DNA from: Dryocosmus kuriphilus
Lineage: Eukaryota; Arthropoda; Insecta; Hymenoptera; Cynipidae
Length of the DNA stretch: 64,000 bases
NCBI GenBank assembly: GCA_038277395.1
Contig: CM076197.1
Location: forward strand, 72,883,348 to 72,947,347
Direction: 5' to 3'
Each line of letters opens with the position of its first letter. Positions within the stretch are counted from its first letter, which is position 1. Below the pieces are notes generated by a model. It did not search any database and had not been told where the DNA came from. It saw nothing but the letters and a program-made list of their open reading frames with translations. Made by a program: the position numbers and the translations under genes. Below, piece after piece: positions 1-12,841 of this stretch.

Positions 1-154
1 CTTATTGAATTGTGGTTATTATACCGCATCGCCTTTACGATACTTCGCATCCTTTAAAGCAATTTGAGTAGAAATTTATATGGAAGCATATATATATTTC
101 AGACCTTCCATTATATTTTAGTGAAGAAATTCAAACAAAACTGAGGTATATATA

Positions 155-293
155 GTAAAGTGGGGCTTAGTGAGACATATGGGGTAAAGCGGGATATCCG
201 TTTTTTGTTAAGAAGAAGCAATATCAAGTTATGAAATGGGAAAATTCCGAATTTCGCGCTTTACCCTACAGCCCCATTTTACGGTATTTAGTA
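155..293. mobile_element. Short TIR MITE, ends GTAAARTGGGGC
   Basis: The left end reads GTAAAGTGGGGC and the reverse complement of the right end reads GTAAAATGGGGC. Both ends carry a second matching block, GGGTAAAGCG. The element is about 140 bp, non-coding and non-autonomous. Its superfamily is not determined because no clear target duplication is visible. Confidence 0.6.
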
Positions 294-299
294 ATGTAC

Positions 300-897
300 A
301 AAATCAGTTTAGTTTATCATTCCTTAAAATCAGGACAATATAGTATGGTTCAAGCGTAATTTCAAGAAAATAGATTGATTCTAGATCTTGAAGTAAATAC
401 CTAAATGATTGATTTTTTTCTAAATAGAAGTTATAAGAGAAAGTCTTCTCGATCACGGATCTTTCGTCCCTAAAGGGCAATCATTCGGCCCAGACGCATA
501 AGTTGGCAGTCGCTTAGTGTCCAGAGTGTTCTCCTACCCTTATTTGGTCACTCCCCCCTCTGGACCACCACCCATCTCACCCATCGTCGAATAACCTTAG
601 TTACTTTGCTAGACTGTTGGGTTCCTGAAGCCAGTATAGCCGAAGTATGAAACTCTCGACTCCTAGGAGAGTCCTAGGTAATCACCGAACTTCGCTGCTC
701 CCTCAGGAACAACCCCACACCAGGAGCCGATATAACTTTGCTCCTAGGGGGGTAGTACCGCTTCCCGAGCAGCCCCAATAGTCGCGCCACATCCTGAGAC
801 GATACACTTATACGATATAATATGCGAACTATGCATCAGAAACAAACCATCGAGATTTTATAGTTTGGAAATTTTTGTTTTAAAAATTTAGTCTAGG
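300..897. other. Unassigned stretch with a GC-richer block
   Basis: Bases 470-800 are noticeably less AT-rich than their surroundings and contain several CCTAGG-type short palindromes. No open frame of useful length exists on either strand. It may be an old transposon fragment or host non-coding sequence; I cannot tell which. Confidence 0.3.
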
Positions 898-1563
898 TGG
901 GTCTAGGTGAAACCACCCTACAGTAGATTATAACAGTGGGAAATGCAAAAGTATTTAACTGCATCAGTTTACAAAAATAAAGAAAGCTTTTTGTATTTAG
1001 ATAAAGCTTACATACTCAGTTGGCTACCTATAGAAGAAAAATATCACGAAATTAGTCTATAGCTGTATTAAATATTTTTATTAAACCTCGTCAAGGGTAC
1101 GATTTTCACACCTCTATCCATCAGTATAGATAATTATTTCTGGTATTGCTCTTGGACAAATAATAGACAAATAATAGCAAATAATAGTTGTAGCTATCAC
1201 AGCTTATGAATGAATGACTCCATAAACAATTAAAAATTCTGTCTTTTTTCATAACTACAAATTTAGAATTTATTTAAATATTTATTGTGAATTTTACTTC
1301 AAACTTTTATTCTAATGTATAAACACGCCACAGAAATGTTTCATTTAGATAAGAAGTATGGATAAAGAAGAAGGAAACATTTTTTTTAGGTTAAAAATTA
1401 ATTTTTTACTCTCGCACAATGATTAATTACAGCTTTTCAATGAAACTTCGTCTGACAATAGTATCTTTGTCAAAATGTTATACTAAAAAAAATAATCAAC
1501 ATTTTTTGTCCATTTATCAATTATTTCAGATCATCTACTGTAAGGTGGTTTTCCGTACATAGG
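898..1563. mobile_element. TIR element with ACCACCYTACAGTAGAT ends
   Basis: About 30 bp at the left (around 900-928) is inverted at the right (1528-1563). The shared core is ACCACCCTACAGTAGAT against ACCACCTTACAGTAGAT. The 600 bp interior is AT-rich and has no coding frame, so this looks like a non-autonomous DNA element. Confidence 0.5.
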
Positions 1564-1964
1564 TAATGAACTTAAATTTCACTTTCTTAATCGGTGCGGG
1601 TACAATGACTAATTTGCAAAAAAATCATTGAAAATTGTTTAAAAATTTTATAAACTATTTAAGCAATTTTTTCTTACTTTTTTTTATGAATAATGAAACA
1701 GCATTTTTGCTTGAGGCCAATGATCATGCAATTTAGAGGCCAATCATTGTGTTTTTTGATATTGTTGCTAATTTCTTCAAATATAAATTAAGTAGTTAAC
1801 ATAAATTTGTTGCTAGACAAATTAGAACTTATTTCGATAGGTTTTTGCTGTAGAATCTGAATCCAGAAACGAAAATAGTGAATCGGCTCTAGTTTTTAAA
1901 CAAAACTGGGTCCAAAATATCAAGAAACATCTTTTTAGCTATATTTGAAAAATCATATCGAATG

Positions 1965-2265
1965 AACCTGATGCGTTAGAAACTTTAAAAAGGATAAAAT
2001 TAATGCTTAAATCTTTTACTTTAAAGTAGAAATAAGAAGTATTATGAGAAAAATTGATTTAAAGTGCTCCTTTCATTTTGCGGAAATCATGCTCGCACCC
2101 ATGCATTTGAAGGTTATGAAAATGCATAACGCAAGCATTACTTCCTCAAAATGAAAACAGCACTTTAAATCAATTTTTTGCTCATAACATTTGTTCCGTC
2201 TGATTGAAATTAAGAGGTTTGAGCATTAATGTAAAACGTTTGCAAAATATCTAACGCATCGAGAA
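1965..2265. repeat. Imperfect ~300 bp palindrome
   Basis: The sequence folds around position 2115. TTTAAAGTGCTCCTTTCATTTTG on the left pairs with CAAAATGAAAACAGCACTTTAA on the right. Matching continues outwards through the TTAATGCTTAAATC and GATGCGTTAG blocks. It could be a small foldback element or MITE. No coding potential is seen. Confidence 0.55.
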
Positions 2266-3171
2266 ATCACAGAAAAACCTTGGGCTTTTTTATTTTATAT
2301 TAAAAATAAAAATTTTAAATCTTTAACGTCCAACTTTCAAATATAATTTAGAAATTTTACCTCTTCAGTCAGCTCTCGTGGGGAGAATATCCTGGCTTTC
2401 TTTGGGTTTGCGCATGGTGATACTTTTTTCTTTATTTTGTTTTTCAAGTTTATTGTCTTAAAGATGGTGTCGCATGAACAGCGAAAAGTTTGTAATTTGT
2501 TTTGTAAATGTTTTTTGGTTGGGATTTAAAAAATAAAAATAAAAAAAGACGAGGAGGAAAAGAAGGAAGGTGTTTTGTAGGTCGCCTTATTTTTCCTTCC
2601 TCTTTTATTATTTTGTTTAGTTTCATTTTTAACGAAAACGTTTGAGGTGGTGTGACTCAAATTTGATCATTAGATTCTTGTTTTTTTTTTAAAGAAATTT
2701 TTTTGAATTTTTAAGAACTTTTTAGTTAATTTAATTTTTGTAAAAATTTGTGCATTAAAGTTCAAATTCATGTCCCAAGAAAGTCCAAAAACAATCTTGT
2801 TCTGGCAAAATTTCTTTAATTTAAACAAAAAATTTCAAAAGTTCCCATAGGGTATATAATCTAAGAAATTCCTGCTGAAATAGAATGCATTTTTAACTTT
2901 TTTGGTGCTTTAGTCATATATTTCAGCAGGATCTACTAGTACTTCATCTACAAAAAAATTAGAAATGTTTGAAATACTTAAGTTGTATTTAAGCATTACT
3001 TTCAATAAACAGTAATAAAAGCATATTTAATCGCTAATTTTTTGAGAAAGTTTAGAAATAATATTATTATGAAGAACTCTTAAAAAGGAAATAAATTAAC
3101 TTGGTTATTCAGAGAATTTTTTTAAAAATAAATATTTAATTCTAGCTTAAGGACAACTATGCATCTGACAA

Positions 3172-3494
3172 GAGCCTCGGTTGGCTCAGGTGGTAGTGCG
3201 CCGGCCTTGCAAGCAAGAGGTGTGTCCGGGGTTCGAATCCTGAGCCCGGGTACCAATGGAATTTTCTATGTACTTTCTACCGAGGCTCTCTCGTGGTTCG
3301 GAACCCGCGTTAAAATTGTAGATCCCCTCATGAAAAGAGGCCAGTGAATCTCTTCAGGGAAGATTTTTCATGTCGAGGAGCAAATTGTTTTGGGGGCCAC
3401 TGGGCGATTTTGAGAGATTTGTTTGTAATTGTTCTGGAAGACTCTCTCTCAAACCCTAAGGGAAAAGGAATATAAACAAAAACACGCACATTAG
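3172..3494 (+). mobile_element. SINE-1 copy 1, tRNA-derived SINE
   Basis: This copy has a pol III internal promoter: A box TGGCTCAGGTGG at 3182-3193 and a consensus B box GGTTCGAATCC at 3230-3240. A roughly 240 bp body follows with the family markers CCAATGGAATTTTCTATGTA and CTCTCGTGGTTCGGAACC. The copy is flanked by an exact 17-bp direct repeat AACTATGCATCTGACAA (3155-3171 and 3495-3511), the mark of insertion by target-primed reverse transcription. Three further copies lie in this window (15.8, 55.3 and 56.8 kb). It is not a functional tRNA gene because the acceptor stem is lost. Confidence 0.9.
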
Positions 3495-3511
3495 AACTAT
3501 GCATCTGACAA

Positions 3512-5201
3512 CATTTTCAAAAATAAATTTTCGATTTATTTTTCTTTGAAGAAAACATCCCTGATATGTGTAATTTTGGAACTTGGGAACATCGCACCCA
3601 GGAATATCGCACCCATTATCGGAAAAAATAATGATTATCATTCATAAGGGCGATTGACAAAAAGCTGATCATTTTAAGTCCCAGCCATTTTCCACATTTT
3701 ATTTTATTAATACATTTTTTCAAAAAATATTTGAATAAAGTTCTTACATCAAAGCATAATTTAGTAAAGTTTCAAAACTTTAGATGATTTCGTTTAGAAA
3801 TTATAAATGAAAAAGTATCCAAAATGACTGGTAACGCATCTGTCCTAAAGTAAAAATTTAAAATGAAAAAGTGCTAAATAATATAAACAAAATTTTTTAA
3901 ATCTTCGAAATTCGCAGATACCACTCATGCTGAGTTGAAAAAGATAACAATCAAGAAGAGGTTTTATTATTTTAGAATTAAGGATTTCCAATATAACTTT
4001 AAAGTCTGTCCGAAAAGTTTTGTTTGGTCAAGCGGTGTTGTTATTTAAGGATAAAACTCGAAAATAATTATTCAAACTATATTCATAATGAGGTTCACGC
4101 TCCATATTAATTTATTATAATGTAAAATGAGAGGATATTTTGAACCGCTTAAGTCAAAATCAAATAAACCGTGGCAAGATTTATTGTTCCCATATTTTTT
4201 TACCTGCTCTGCATGTATTTTTAAATCATTTTTGAAATTATTACTTTTTATCATGATCGAATGTCCCATTCTGTTTAAAATGCATACTTATCAAAAATAC
4301 ATTCCTTGATCTCTTAGTTTTATATTTTAATGCTCTTTAGGGTTAGACAAGTATTTTGACCGGCTAGGAATTTTGTTTCCCCTCAAAAATCTCATTGTAT
4401 AAGATAAGATATATTACGGAATTTAGATATATCAACATTTCTGAAAATGTTGAGTCTTTCAAGTTACCACAATTTGGAAATTAGTACCTAATTCTTATAT
4501 AAGAAAACTTTTGAACCTTGATGCTTTCATTTGAAAATATTTTATATTTTATTTCAAAATTATGTTACTATTATTTCAGATTTATAATATAACGCCACAT
4601 ATAGAATACTGCTTGATACATTGAAATATTTAAGGGTCTTACATGGTTTTTATACTTGTGATTTAAAGACTCAATATTGCTATGATTTATTCAAGTTTTG
4701 ATTTTGTAACAAAGAATTGAAGTTTCTATGACGGTGCCTGTATGGTGGTGGATGCTGATGAAGAGACTCTTATCTGCAAAATCCCAAGCAACGCCGTGGG
4801 TGGACGGTGGACAATAAGGTCATCGGGTGGATCCACCTATCCTAACAATGGTAGCTTATTATCTCGAACAAAAGCTCAGATCTGCTCCTCCAAACTACCC
4901 TTTAAGGCCTGCCTCTTTTGCTACGAGAAAGTTGCCCTGCTTCTAAGCCTATTAATGGATTCCTTCAGCAGCAGCTGTCGCTTTAAGATTTAACGACATG
5001 ACCGGAATTAATTTGAATGTCCTCTCCAGCCCAAGTTTTGAGAGCACTTCATACATTATGAAGACTTATTTCGAATCTTCCAATTTACACGACGTTTTAA
5101 CGCTTTGCTTCTTAAATTATACCTCTTATTTTCGCAGATTTTTTAAATGCCGGGTATTAGATACAATTAAATAATTAATAATTGCTAAAATCAGATGACC
5201 T
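3512..5201. other. AT-rich stretch, no gene seen
   Basis: Just after the SINE (3585-3620) the phrase ATCGCACCCA occurs twice in tandem. A less AT-rich block at 4735-4995 is open for 83 codons, but the peptide shows no recognisable domain and begins abruptly. I see nothing else to annotate. Confidence 0.3.
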
Positions 5202-6175
5202 CGCGGGTAAAAATTTTTGGTATGGGATTGATCTAGGAAAACATCTGCGAAATCGTATGGGACTCTTCTCTCAGATACTATAGCAAAAGTATGACAAATA
5301 AGACTATCCCATACTTCATGTATGTTTCAATAAAGTATAGTGAATGTATAGCTCAAATATAGCTAAAGCATAAGGACGTATAGTTAAAGTATAGGGAAGG
5401 TATTGCTCAGGTATATTTGAAAAGTATAGCTGCAGTATAGAGTATAGCTAAAGTATGGCTGAATTTCTGTCAAAGCATGACTGAAGTATATCTGTAAAGT
5501 ATAGCTCAAGTATGTAAAGAATGTCTAAAGTATCGGGAAAGTATGTCTGTAGTAAATATAGCCGTATTCTTGATGATGGGAGATAATGGGATATCTGAAA
5601 TACAGAAAATTAAAGATCCAGAATCATAATTCTCATAACATCGAAAAATATTTTTTGTAAGTTCTGTAATAAGTAAAATGTAAACAAGTAAAATGTTAAT
5701 TGCAACATAAATTATTTGACTTTATGTGTTAGAAAATTTAAAGTTAAATGTTGCACCTAAATAAGACTTTTTATGAATCAAAGATTCTGGATCTCTTACC
5801 CATATATGATATAAAAAAGATATAAGTTTTCCAAATTGTATGAATTTTTTTGTAACTTCCAAGATTTTATTAATCCGCTTTTGTGTTACGCTCGCGAACA
5901 ATATCTAATACACATTTTTCTCACGAAATTATGTTTTATTCCGTTGCTAGGATGAACAAATGAACGTTATTGTATGTCTGATACTTTAGCCATACTTAAG
6001 TATACTTAAGTATAGATGAAGTATATATACTTCAGCTGTACTTCAGCCATACTTTAGCTATACTTTATGTATACTATTTCAATATACTTGAAGTATGGTA
6101 TTGTCTCATGTGACATACATTATTTATACTTCAGAAAATCAATGATCACTCCCGCACTTATGATTTTTACCTGGG
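5202..6175. repeat. Foldback element built of a degenerate AAGTATAGCT minisatellite
   Basis: Bases 5260-5560 hold many variants of AAAGTATAGCT/GAAGTATGG in one orientation. Bases 5965-6125 hold the same words as their reverse complement (CATACTTTAGCTATACTTTA). Outer ends are also inverted: CGGGTAAAAATTTTTGG at 5203 and TGATTTTTACCTGGG at 6161. A roughly 400 bp AT-rich centre separates the arms. It reads as a non-autonomous foldback element whose arms are minisatellites; there is no ORF. Confidence 0.6.
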
Positions 6176-8138
6176 CAAAAAAATAAAACCTAATTTATGC
6201 AAATTGTTTAGGATTTCTGTTGTACTATTTGAGTAATCTTACAATTAGGTTAAGACTTGTCTTAAGTGTTATAAAAATTCTCTGCAAAGAAAAACATAAA
6301 ATAAAAGTAAAGTTTTAGACATAAAGTCACTTACAGCTCTTTTTCTTGTAAATTTTGTGATTTCAAAAAGCTTTCTTATCTACTAAAATTGAAATTTCTT
6401 ATCAATGCGTCCTGCAGTAATCTCAGAGATGGCGTAGGATACCATTTTGAAGAGAATTAAGTGAATTATTGATCTGAAGTAACGTTTGGTTCCTCAGAGC
6501 CACCTACGCTCTTTAACCCTAAGTTTGAAAGGGTTAAGACTCTCTGGTTAAGAGGATCGCAACACAGGGTAAATTTCAGTCATATCGGTTATGCAGAAAT
6601 CTGTTACATAACATAAATATTGAATAAATAAATAAGTGTTGAAAATATTTTAAAATGATTGATAATTTTTCCTTATTAAAAAACTACCGCGTTTTACTTA
6701 TTTAAACAAAGATAATTTACTTGTTCTCATTATAATTTCTTATTGATTTCAATTTTTCATTTTTTAGAGAAAAATTTGGAGCTTAATTTCAAAGTTTTTC
6801 GAATCCTTTTAGAATTAGAGAATTGAGTGCTTTTTTCTGGGATTAGAATTTTTAAAAGTGAATTTTATGAAACTCACCATTTTGAATTTTCGATTCTTGA
6901 TATTCACAAAAAAAAATGCTACTGGCTCTATCGCAACCAAATCACAACTGATCATTAGAGTCGTTGGAAGCGTAGAAATAAAATAGTGAGATGAAAAAGA
7001 CTGAACCCTCGCAAGTTTCGAAACCAGTCTTACCCTCAGTATGAATTCCCAAAGGGTGCGATGCTTGCCACCAAACAGTGACCGAACTGTCAGTTTGTTG
7101 GAGAATGCTCAAGCTTGATTTGCAGCATCCTCTTGCGAAGTCAGAGATTCAGTGCTGTCGGACAATGATGGACCAGTTGCAAACAATGAAGATGACCGGT
7201 CGTGAAGCCGTCCGTAAAACTGGAATTGCACGAGATGACTGACCGGTCCGGCAGATGTCTAAAATGGTCCAGCTGCTGCCGACTTTAGACGCTTTGGATG
7301 CAAAAGAAAGGGAAGGATGTGAAAAGGGGAAACAATTTCTCTAGACGACATTATATTCCTTTAATTAAAATGCTTTATTACATCATTCGTTTTGATAGCA
7401 GAATTTTGAAGAGGTCATTCCTTTCCATCGTTCTATTGTATAATTTCACTGAAATTCAACTAATTAAGTTAGTATATGTTTTTAAAAAATGCTCAAGATA
7501 AGTAGATATGTCATTAGAAAATAATAGATAATAGTAATATTTGATCTTGATAGATCCTATCGTGAAAATGGAAAATTATCATGAATTTTAAGATTTTCAT
7601 TGAAAGAAATTTTAAAAATAAATTTAAAGACACGTATGAAGTCTTGCATATTGCTTCTTTGAATATTTAAACTTTTATTGTCCAAGATTTCATCTTTTTT
7701 GTCTGTCATATTCTTCTCATTTCTTCCTTGGAACCTTCAGATACGGACATATTATAAAAATTATTGTTTATACAGAAAATGTTAAGCATAAAAAAATTAT
7801 TCACTTAAAATTTACATTTAAAAAAAATTTTCTTCATATCACTTCTCGAATAAAAAAAAACTATGCGATCTTAATGAATCGCAAATTATCTTGAAAAGGA
7901 AAAGATTTCTTATGATTTCAACGTAATTAAAAAAAATATTAATATTTGACAATAGTTATTTCTTCATAAACAATTTATTAATGCATACATTATTTGGAAT
8001 AATTTTAGCCTTTGTTCAATTTCTTTTTAAAATTCGATTTGGCTATTTAATTAATTTTAAGTAATTAATTTGTATGTTTCAATTTAATTTAATTTCATAA
8101 TTTAATTATGAGATTTTTAACTAATAAAATATAGATAA
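6176..8138. other. Unassigned, with a mixed-composition block at 6930-7320
   Basis: Most of this stretch is AT-rich and featureless. The block 6930-7320 is close to 50% GC and looks non-repetitive within the window, so it could derive from host sequence. It has stops in all frames and no recognisable product. Confidence 0.25.
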
Positions 8139-8628
8139 GAGGTCATCTACAAACTATGTAAAACGTTTTGGAGGGAGGGTAGGTTCGGTAAATCTTACGG
8201 TTTCTTATGGGGAGGGGAGAAGAAATTTGAAGATCTTACCTAAGAAAAATTTTTACTCAAAAAAGATAATCCAAAGATATTACTAATCCATAAAGGTAAT
8301 TACGGTACTGAGCAGACGATAAGGAGTAGAGTATACAAAATATGGGCAAGAAATGATAAAATTGTACATTTGCAAGACTCAATAATTGTTATCTATATTC
8401 CTTTAAACACATTTCATTAATAAACCGGTTTTCATTAAGCTTCCATGTTTATATAATTAACATAATTTATTTGTATGTTCTTTCCCTAAATTTAGAAAAT
8501 TATCTTTAGATTTGTGTGGGGGGGGGGGGGGGGGGGGAGGTAGAGGAAATCTTATGGTATCTTGCATGGAAGCAGGGATGGCTGAAAATTTTTCAGAAAA
8601 ACACTTTACATAGTTTGTAGATGACCCC
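8139..8628. mobile_element. PIF/Harbinger-like MITE with 20-G tract
   Basis: The TIR is GGTCATCTACAAACTATGTA at the left and its exact complement at the right, extended to GGGGTCATC. A 3-bp TAA flanks both ends (8136-8138 and 8629-8631). An uninterrupted run of 20 G sits at 8518-8537, near the right end. It is non-coding. A three-base T(A/T)A target duplication with G-rich termini is typical of PIF/Harbinger; the assignment is inferred. Confidence 0.75.
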
Positions 8629-8947
8629 TAAGAGACTTTTATATATTTTTTTATATTTTTTCAAATTTCAGAAAAGCTGTAAAAATTAATCAGGAACGAT
8701 ATTTGATAATAAACTTCAAAATTTTTAAAGAGTACTATAAACTTACTATTGAATTACTGCAAAGTCGTTGCAAATTTTTTTAGTAAGTATCTTACTAATA
8801 ATTATTTAAAACAAACTAATTCACAGTAATATTTTTATTCAGTCATTTTAGTAAGTATTTTGTTTTTAATAAAATAAATTAGTAACAATGTTTACTAAAG
8901 ATCAGTAAAAATGCTTACTAAAACAATTAGTGAAATATTTATCATTA

Positions 8948-9770
8948 GGGGCCGTTCAAAAAATACGAAACGACTTGGGGGGCGGGGGGGAATGCTACGC
9001 TGCGTTACGTCTGAGGAGGAGGGGTCTGTAGAAGTTTTCTACGTAACGCTGTCAAGATATTTTTCTTTATATAAAATAGCATAAAATATGCTACTTTTGA
9101 TAATATATAAAGCAGATTTTTTTCCTCAAAATAACATGAAAAAGGACAAACTTCTACGCCCAATGAACCCAAAATTAAATGTCCTTTTAAAATCTTTAAG
9201 AAGATATTGGGAAAATTGTCAAAAATGTTTAAGTCTTACGAAAAATGTCCATGATGTCTCAAGAAAATGTTATTGATTTTTGCCTTGCTGCAGCCAAAGT
9301 CTGAGCTTAGAATAAAGAAGTCGCAAAAACTCAAAAAATTTGTAAACTCGAAAAAAGGATTTAAAAAATGATGAATGTGATAATCATATATAATCCATTA
9401 TATTTTCTTAAAATTCTTCCGGGAGTTACTGTAAATTAACCAAACTTTCAAATTTTGTCTCCCTGCAATATCTTTTTAAAGAATTGGCTGGAGTTTCTAA
9501 ACGCCTCGCTAGACGCAAAATTAACGAAATAAAGTAAGTGGCAAATACTTCTTGCCGGTAATGTATTTATAAAAGGAATAACTATTAATTTAAAAAATCA
9601 AAATTTAATTTGATTGTTAAGAAGGATGGTCTCTTATTAAATCAATTAGGTTTGTGCAAAAAATTACATAACAAATGGGGGGTGGGGTAAATCGAAATCT
9701 AGGGTGCGTTATGGGGGGGGGGGGGGGGGAGAATCTCCAAAAAAGTCTTACGTATTTTTTGAACGGCCCC
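8948..9770. mobile_element. PIF/Harbinger-like TIR element, GGGGCCGTTCAAAAAATACG ends
   Basis: The left end GGGGCCGTTCAAAAAATACG has a matching inverted right end CGTATTTTTTGAACGGCCCC. A TTA trinucleotide flanks both sides. Subterminal G-rich tracts occur at both ends (8975-8991; 17 G at 9713-9729), next to the words GCGTTACGT and GCGTTATG. The interior shows only a 62-codon frame without recognisable domain, so the element is probably non-autonomous. Confidence 0.8.
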
Positions 9771-10572
9771 TTATTACATTTGGAGATCCTTATTTATTCA
9801 GACTCAAAGAGTGCTTAAAATGTATAAATATGAAAATAAAAACTTCTTTAAGGTAAATCCCATTCAGTGTACCTTAAATTGATAATATTTTAACAACCCC
9901 TTCCCTCTTTAATAGTCTTTTCATAACACCGAGTCGGTTAAAGTGCTTTTTCTTGCAATAAAAGAAAAGTAGAGGATGGGTAATTTCGTAAACAATTAGT
10001 TGACTATAAAACGGGCGGGCATAATATTCGGAGGAGATGTGCACTAATGGAAGACAATAAAAAATGAAACTGGCCGCGGGCATAAACTTGGTAAATAAAT
10101 AATTAAATAATTAGCGAGAGCAACGACTCGGGAAAGCGGTTTGGGGGTGGTTCGTCGGTGACTGCTGGCGGGTCGTATGCTCGCTAACTTTGTGTGAGTG
10201 GGTGGAAGTGAGAAAAACAAAGAGAGGCGGCACATTTTCTGACTACTTTACTCTGCAAAGTCAACCGAGTGAATTGGACCACACTTCTCCGGTAAGGAGC
10301 GATACAAATTTCTCATAAGGGGTTAAAAACGCTGGTCTCGGTGCACCCAGTGTCTCTCAAATTTTCTTCAATTAAAAAGTTACTATTCATTCTAGTTTTT
10401 AGAAGGGACATGTTTAAAGTTTTGCATAATTAAATATTTACTCTTTTTTGTGTACATAACTGCGCAGTTAAATTCATTTTTTCTCATATTTTTTGAGATT
10501 GTGGTGAAATTTTTTCAAGCAATAAATATGTTGTTGAGGAGCTAACTACAACTGAATTATTCAGGTGTACTA
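9771..10572. other. Unassigned, no gene seen
   Basis: Bases 10000-10350 are of mixed composition and carry short overlapping frames on the minus strand without recognisable domains. No repeat partner was noticed in the window. Confidence 0.25.
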
Positions 10573-12841
10573 GGGTGACTCAAAATTACTTTTTTTTTTT
10601 GACGACGCACCCCCCTATTTTGTGAGGTTTCCTGAGAAAATAATTCCCTATTTATTTTTTTTTTTTTTTTTTTTTTGATTTTTAGTGCTGCCTCAAGGGT
10701 CCCGAAAAATACATGGGATTTTACATGGGAAAATGATGATTTTTAGAAAAATGAGGTACAAATTTCTGGGTTGATAGTTAGTTTTCGGGACATTATCAGA
10801 ACTTTTTGGGGAGCCTTCAAGGAATAATTTCTGATAAACAACTTTAAATCCCCCCCCCCCCCTCTCACTCCAGCAGAGCCCCAAAAATGCCCCGAAAAAC
10901 AGAAATGGAGAATTTTTACCGAAATTGGCATAAAAGAGTTTTGTTTTTCCATTTTCGCACTATAACTTGTTGTTACTCGATAAGACAAATATTTTTTATC
11001 ATTTGTCAACTAATTTTTAATTGTTTAAACAATTTATATTTGTTTAAATATTTTTTGTTTCGTGGCAGCACATTAAGAGGTCATTTTTTGCGTTTAACCA
11101 GACACTAAGCCATTTTCAAGGATACTTATTTATGTTTCAAGTGGTTTTAAATTGTTTAAACAATTTATTATTATTTATTTTCAACTTTCTCCAAAAGACA
11201 GGTACAGACCTCTAGTTTTTTTTAAATTTGCTCAGCCTTGACGCTTGAAATTAAATATACACGAAAATCAGATGTCATGATACTATTTTTGCAACAAATT
11301 TGTTTTTGTTTAAACAATTTTATATTATTTATTTGTAAATTTCTCAAAAAAAACCGGTGGAGAACTCTAGTTTTTTTTTAATTTGCTCAACCTTGTCGCT
11401 TAAAATTAAATATTTACAAAAATCTAATGTTATGCTATCATTATTGCAACAAATTTGTATTTGTTTAAACAAGTTTATGTTATTTATTTGTAACTTTCCC
11501 AAAAAAACTGGTAGAGAACTCTAGTTTTTTTTTTTTAATTTGCTCAACCTTGGCGCTTAAAATTAAATTTTTACAAAAATCTAATGTTATGCTACCATTA
11601 TTGCAACATATTTGTATTTGTTTAAACAATTTTTGTTTGTTGTAACAATTTTTACCCAAATGAAATGGTTGATATTTTGTATTTTCCGTAAATAGTGCTG
11701 TAATTTTTAATTTTTTAAAGCAGATTTTTTTTCTGAGAACATTTTGTAATTGTTTAAAAAAATACAAATTTGTTGCAATAATGGTAGCATAACATTAGAT
11801 TTTTGTAAATATTTAATTTTAAGCGACAAGGTTGAGCAAATTAAAAAAAAACTAGAGTTCTCCACCGGTTTTTTTGAGAAAGTTACAAATAAATAACATA
11901 AACTTGTTTAAAGAAAATACAAATTTGTTGCAATAATGATAGCATAACATTAGATTTTTGTAAATATTTAATTTTAAGCGACAAAATTGAGCAAATTAAA
12001 TAAAAACTAGAGTTCTCCACCGGTATTTTTGAGAAAGTTACAAATAAATAATATAAAATTGTTTAAACAAAAACAAATTTGTTGCAAAAATATAGTATCA
12101 TGACATCTGATTTTTGTGTATATTTAATTTCAGACGACATGCTTGAGCAAATTAAAAAAAGAAAACTAGTGTTCTGTACCTGTTTTTTGGAGAAAGTTGA
12201 AAATAAATAATAATAAAGTGTTTTAAACAATTTAAAACGACTTGAAACATAAATAAGTATCCTTGAAAATGTCTTAGTGTCTGGTTAAACGCAAAAAATA
12301 ACCTCGTAATGTGCTGTCACGAAAAAAAAGGTTATTTAAACATATATAAATTGTTTAAACAATTAAAAATTAGTTGACAAATGATAAAAAATATTTGTCT
12401 TATCAAGTAACAACAAGTTATAGTGCGAAAATGGAAAAACAAAACTCTTATGCCAATTTCGGTAAAAATTCTCCATTTCTGTTTTTCGGGGCATTTTTGG
12501 GGCTCTGCTGGAGGGGGTAGGGGGGGTGAAAATTTAAAGTTGTTTATCAGAAATTATTCCTTGAAGACTCCCCAAAAAGGTCTGATAATGTCCCGAAAGC
12601 TAACTATAAACCCAGAAATTTGTACCTCATTTTTCTAAAAAATCATCATTTTCCCATGTAAAATCCCATGTATTTGCCGGGGCTCTTGAGGCAGCACTAA
12701 GAATAAAAAAAAAAAAAAAAAGAAAAAAAAAAAAAAAAGAAAAAAAATAGGGAATTATTTTCTCCGGAAACGTCACAAAATAGGGGGGTGCGTCGGTATC
12801 TATCATTAAAAAAAATTTTCTAATGCATTTTTGAGCCACCA
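10573..12841. mobile_element. 2.27 kb foldback element with ~1.1 kb inverted arms
   Basis: Almost the entire left half is repeated as its reverse complement in the right half, about 1.05-1.1 kb per arm, with few differences apparent by eye. The centre is only about 100 bp (around 11640-11745). Termini read GGTGRCTCAAAA on both sides, flanked by CTA/TAG. The inner part of each arm is a tandem array of three to four ~155-bp units, each starting with TTGTTTAAACAATTTT. Homopolymer tracts (T about 22 at 10656, C about 13 at 10849 and counterparts) sit at mirrored positions. All ORFs here are mirror shadows such as 10743-11009 and 12423-12638, so it is non-coding. Confidence 0.9.
11145..11640. repeat. 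Tandem ~155-bp repeats in left foldback arm
   Basis: The word GTTTAAACAA recurs at about 11147, 11308, 11464 and 11620. Between recurrences the same blocks repeat: CTAGTTTTTTTTAA, TTGCTCAACCTTG.CGCTT, AATCTAATGTTATGCTA and ATTGCAACAAATTTG. Mirror-image units occupy about 11755-12230. Confidence 0.85.

Noticed and set aside
3172..3260. A tRNA gene at the first SINE-1 copy
   Set aside because: A and B boxes are excellent, but no acceptor stem closes the cloverleaf and the same head recurs three times attached to the same ~240-bp body.
10743..12638. Matching ORFs at 10743-11009 (minus) and 12423-12638 (plus) as a conserved protein
   Set aside because: They are mirror images in the two arms of a palindrome, run into homopolymers and have no domain. 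Similarity reflects arm identity, not protein conservation.
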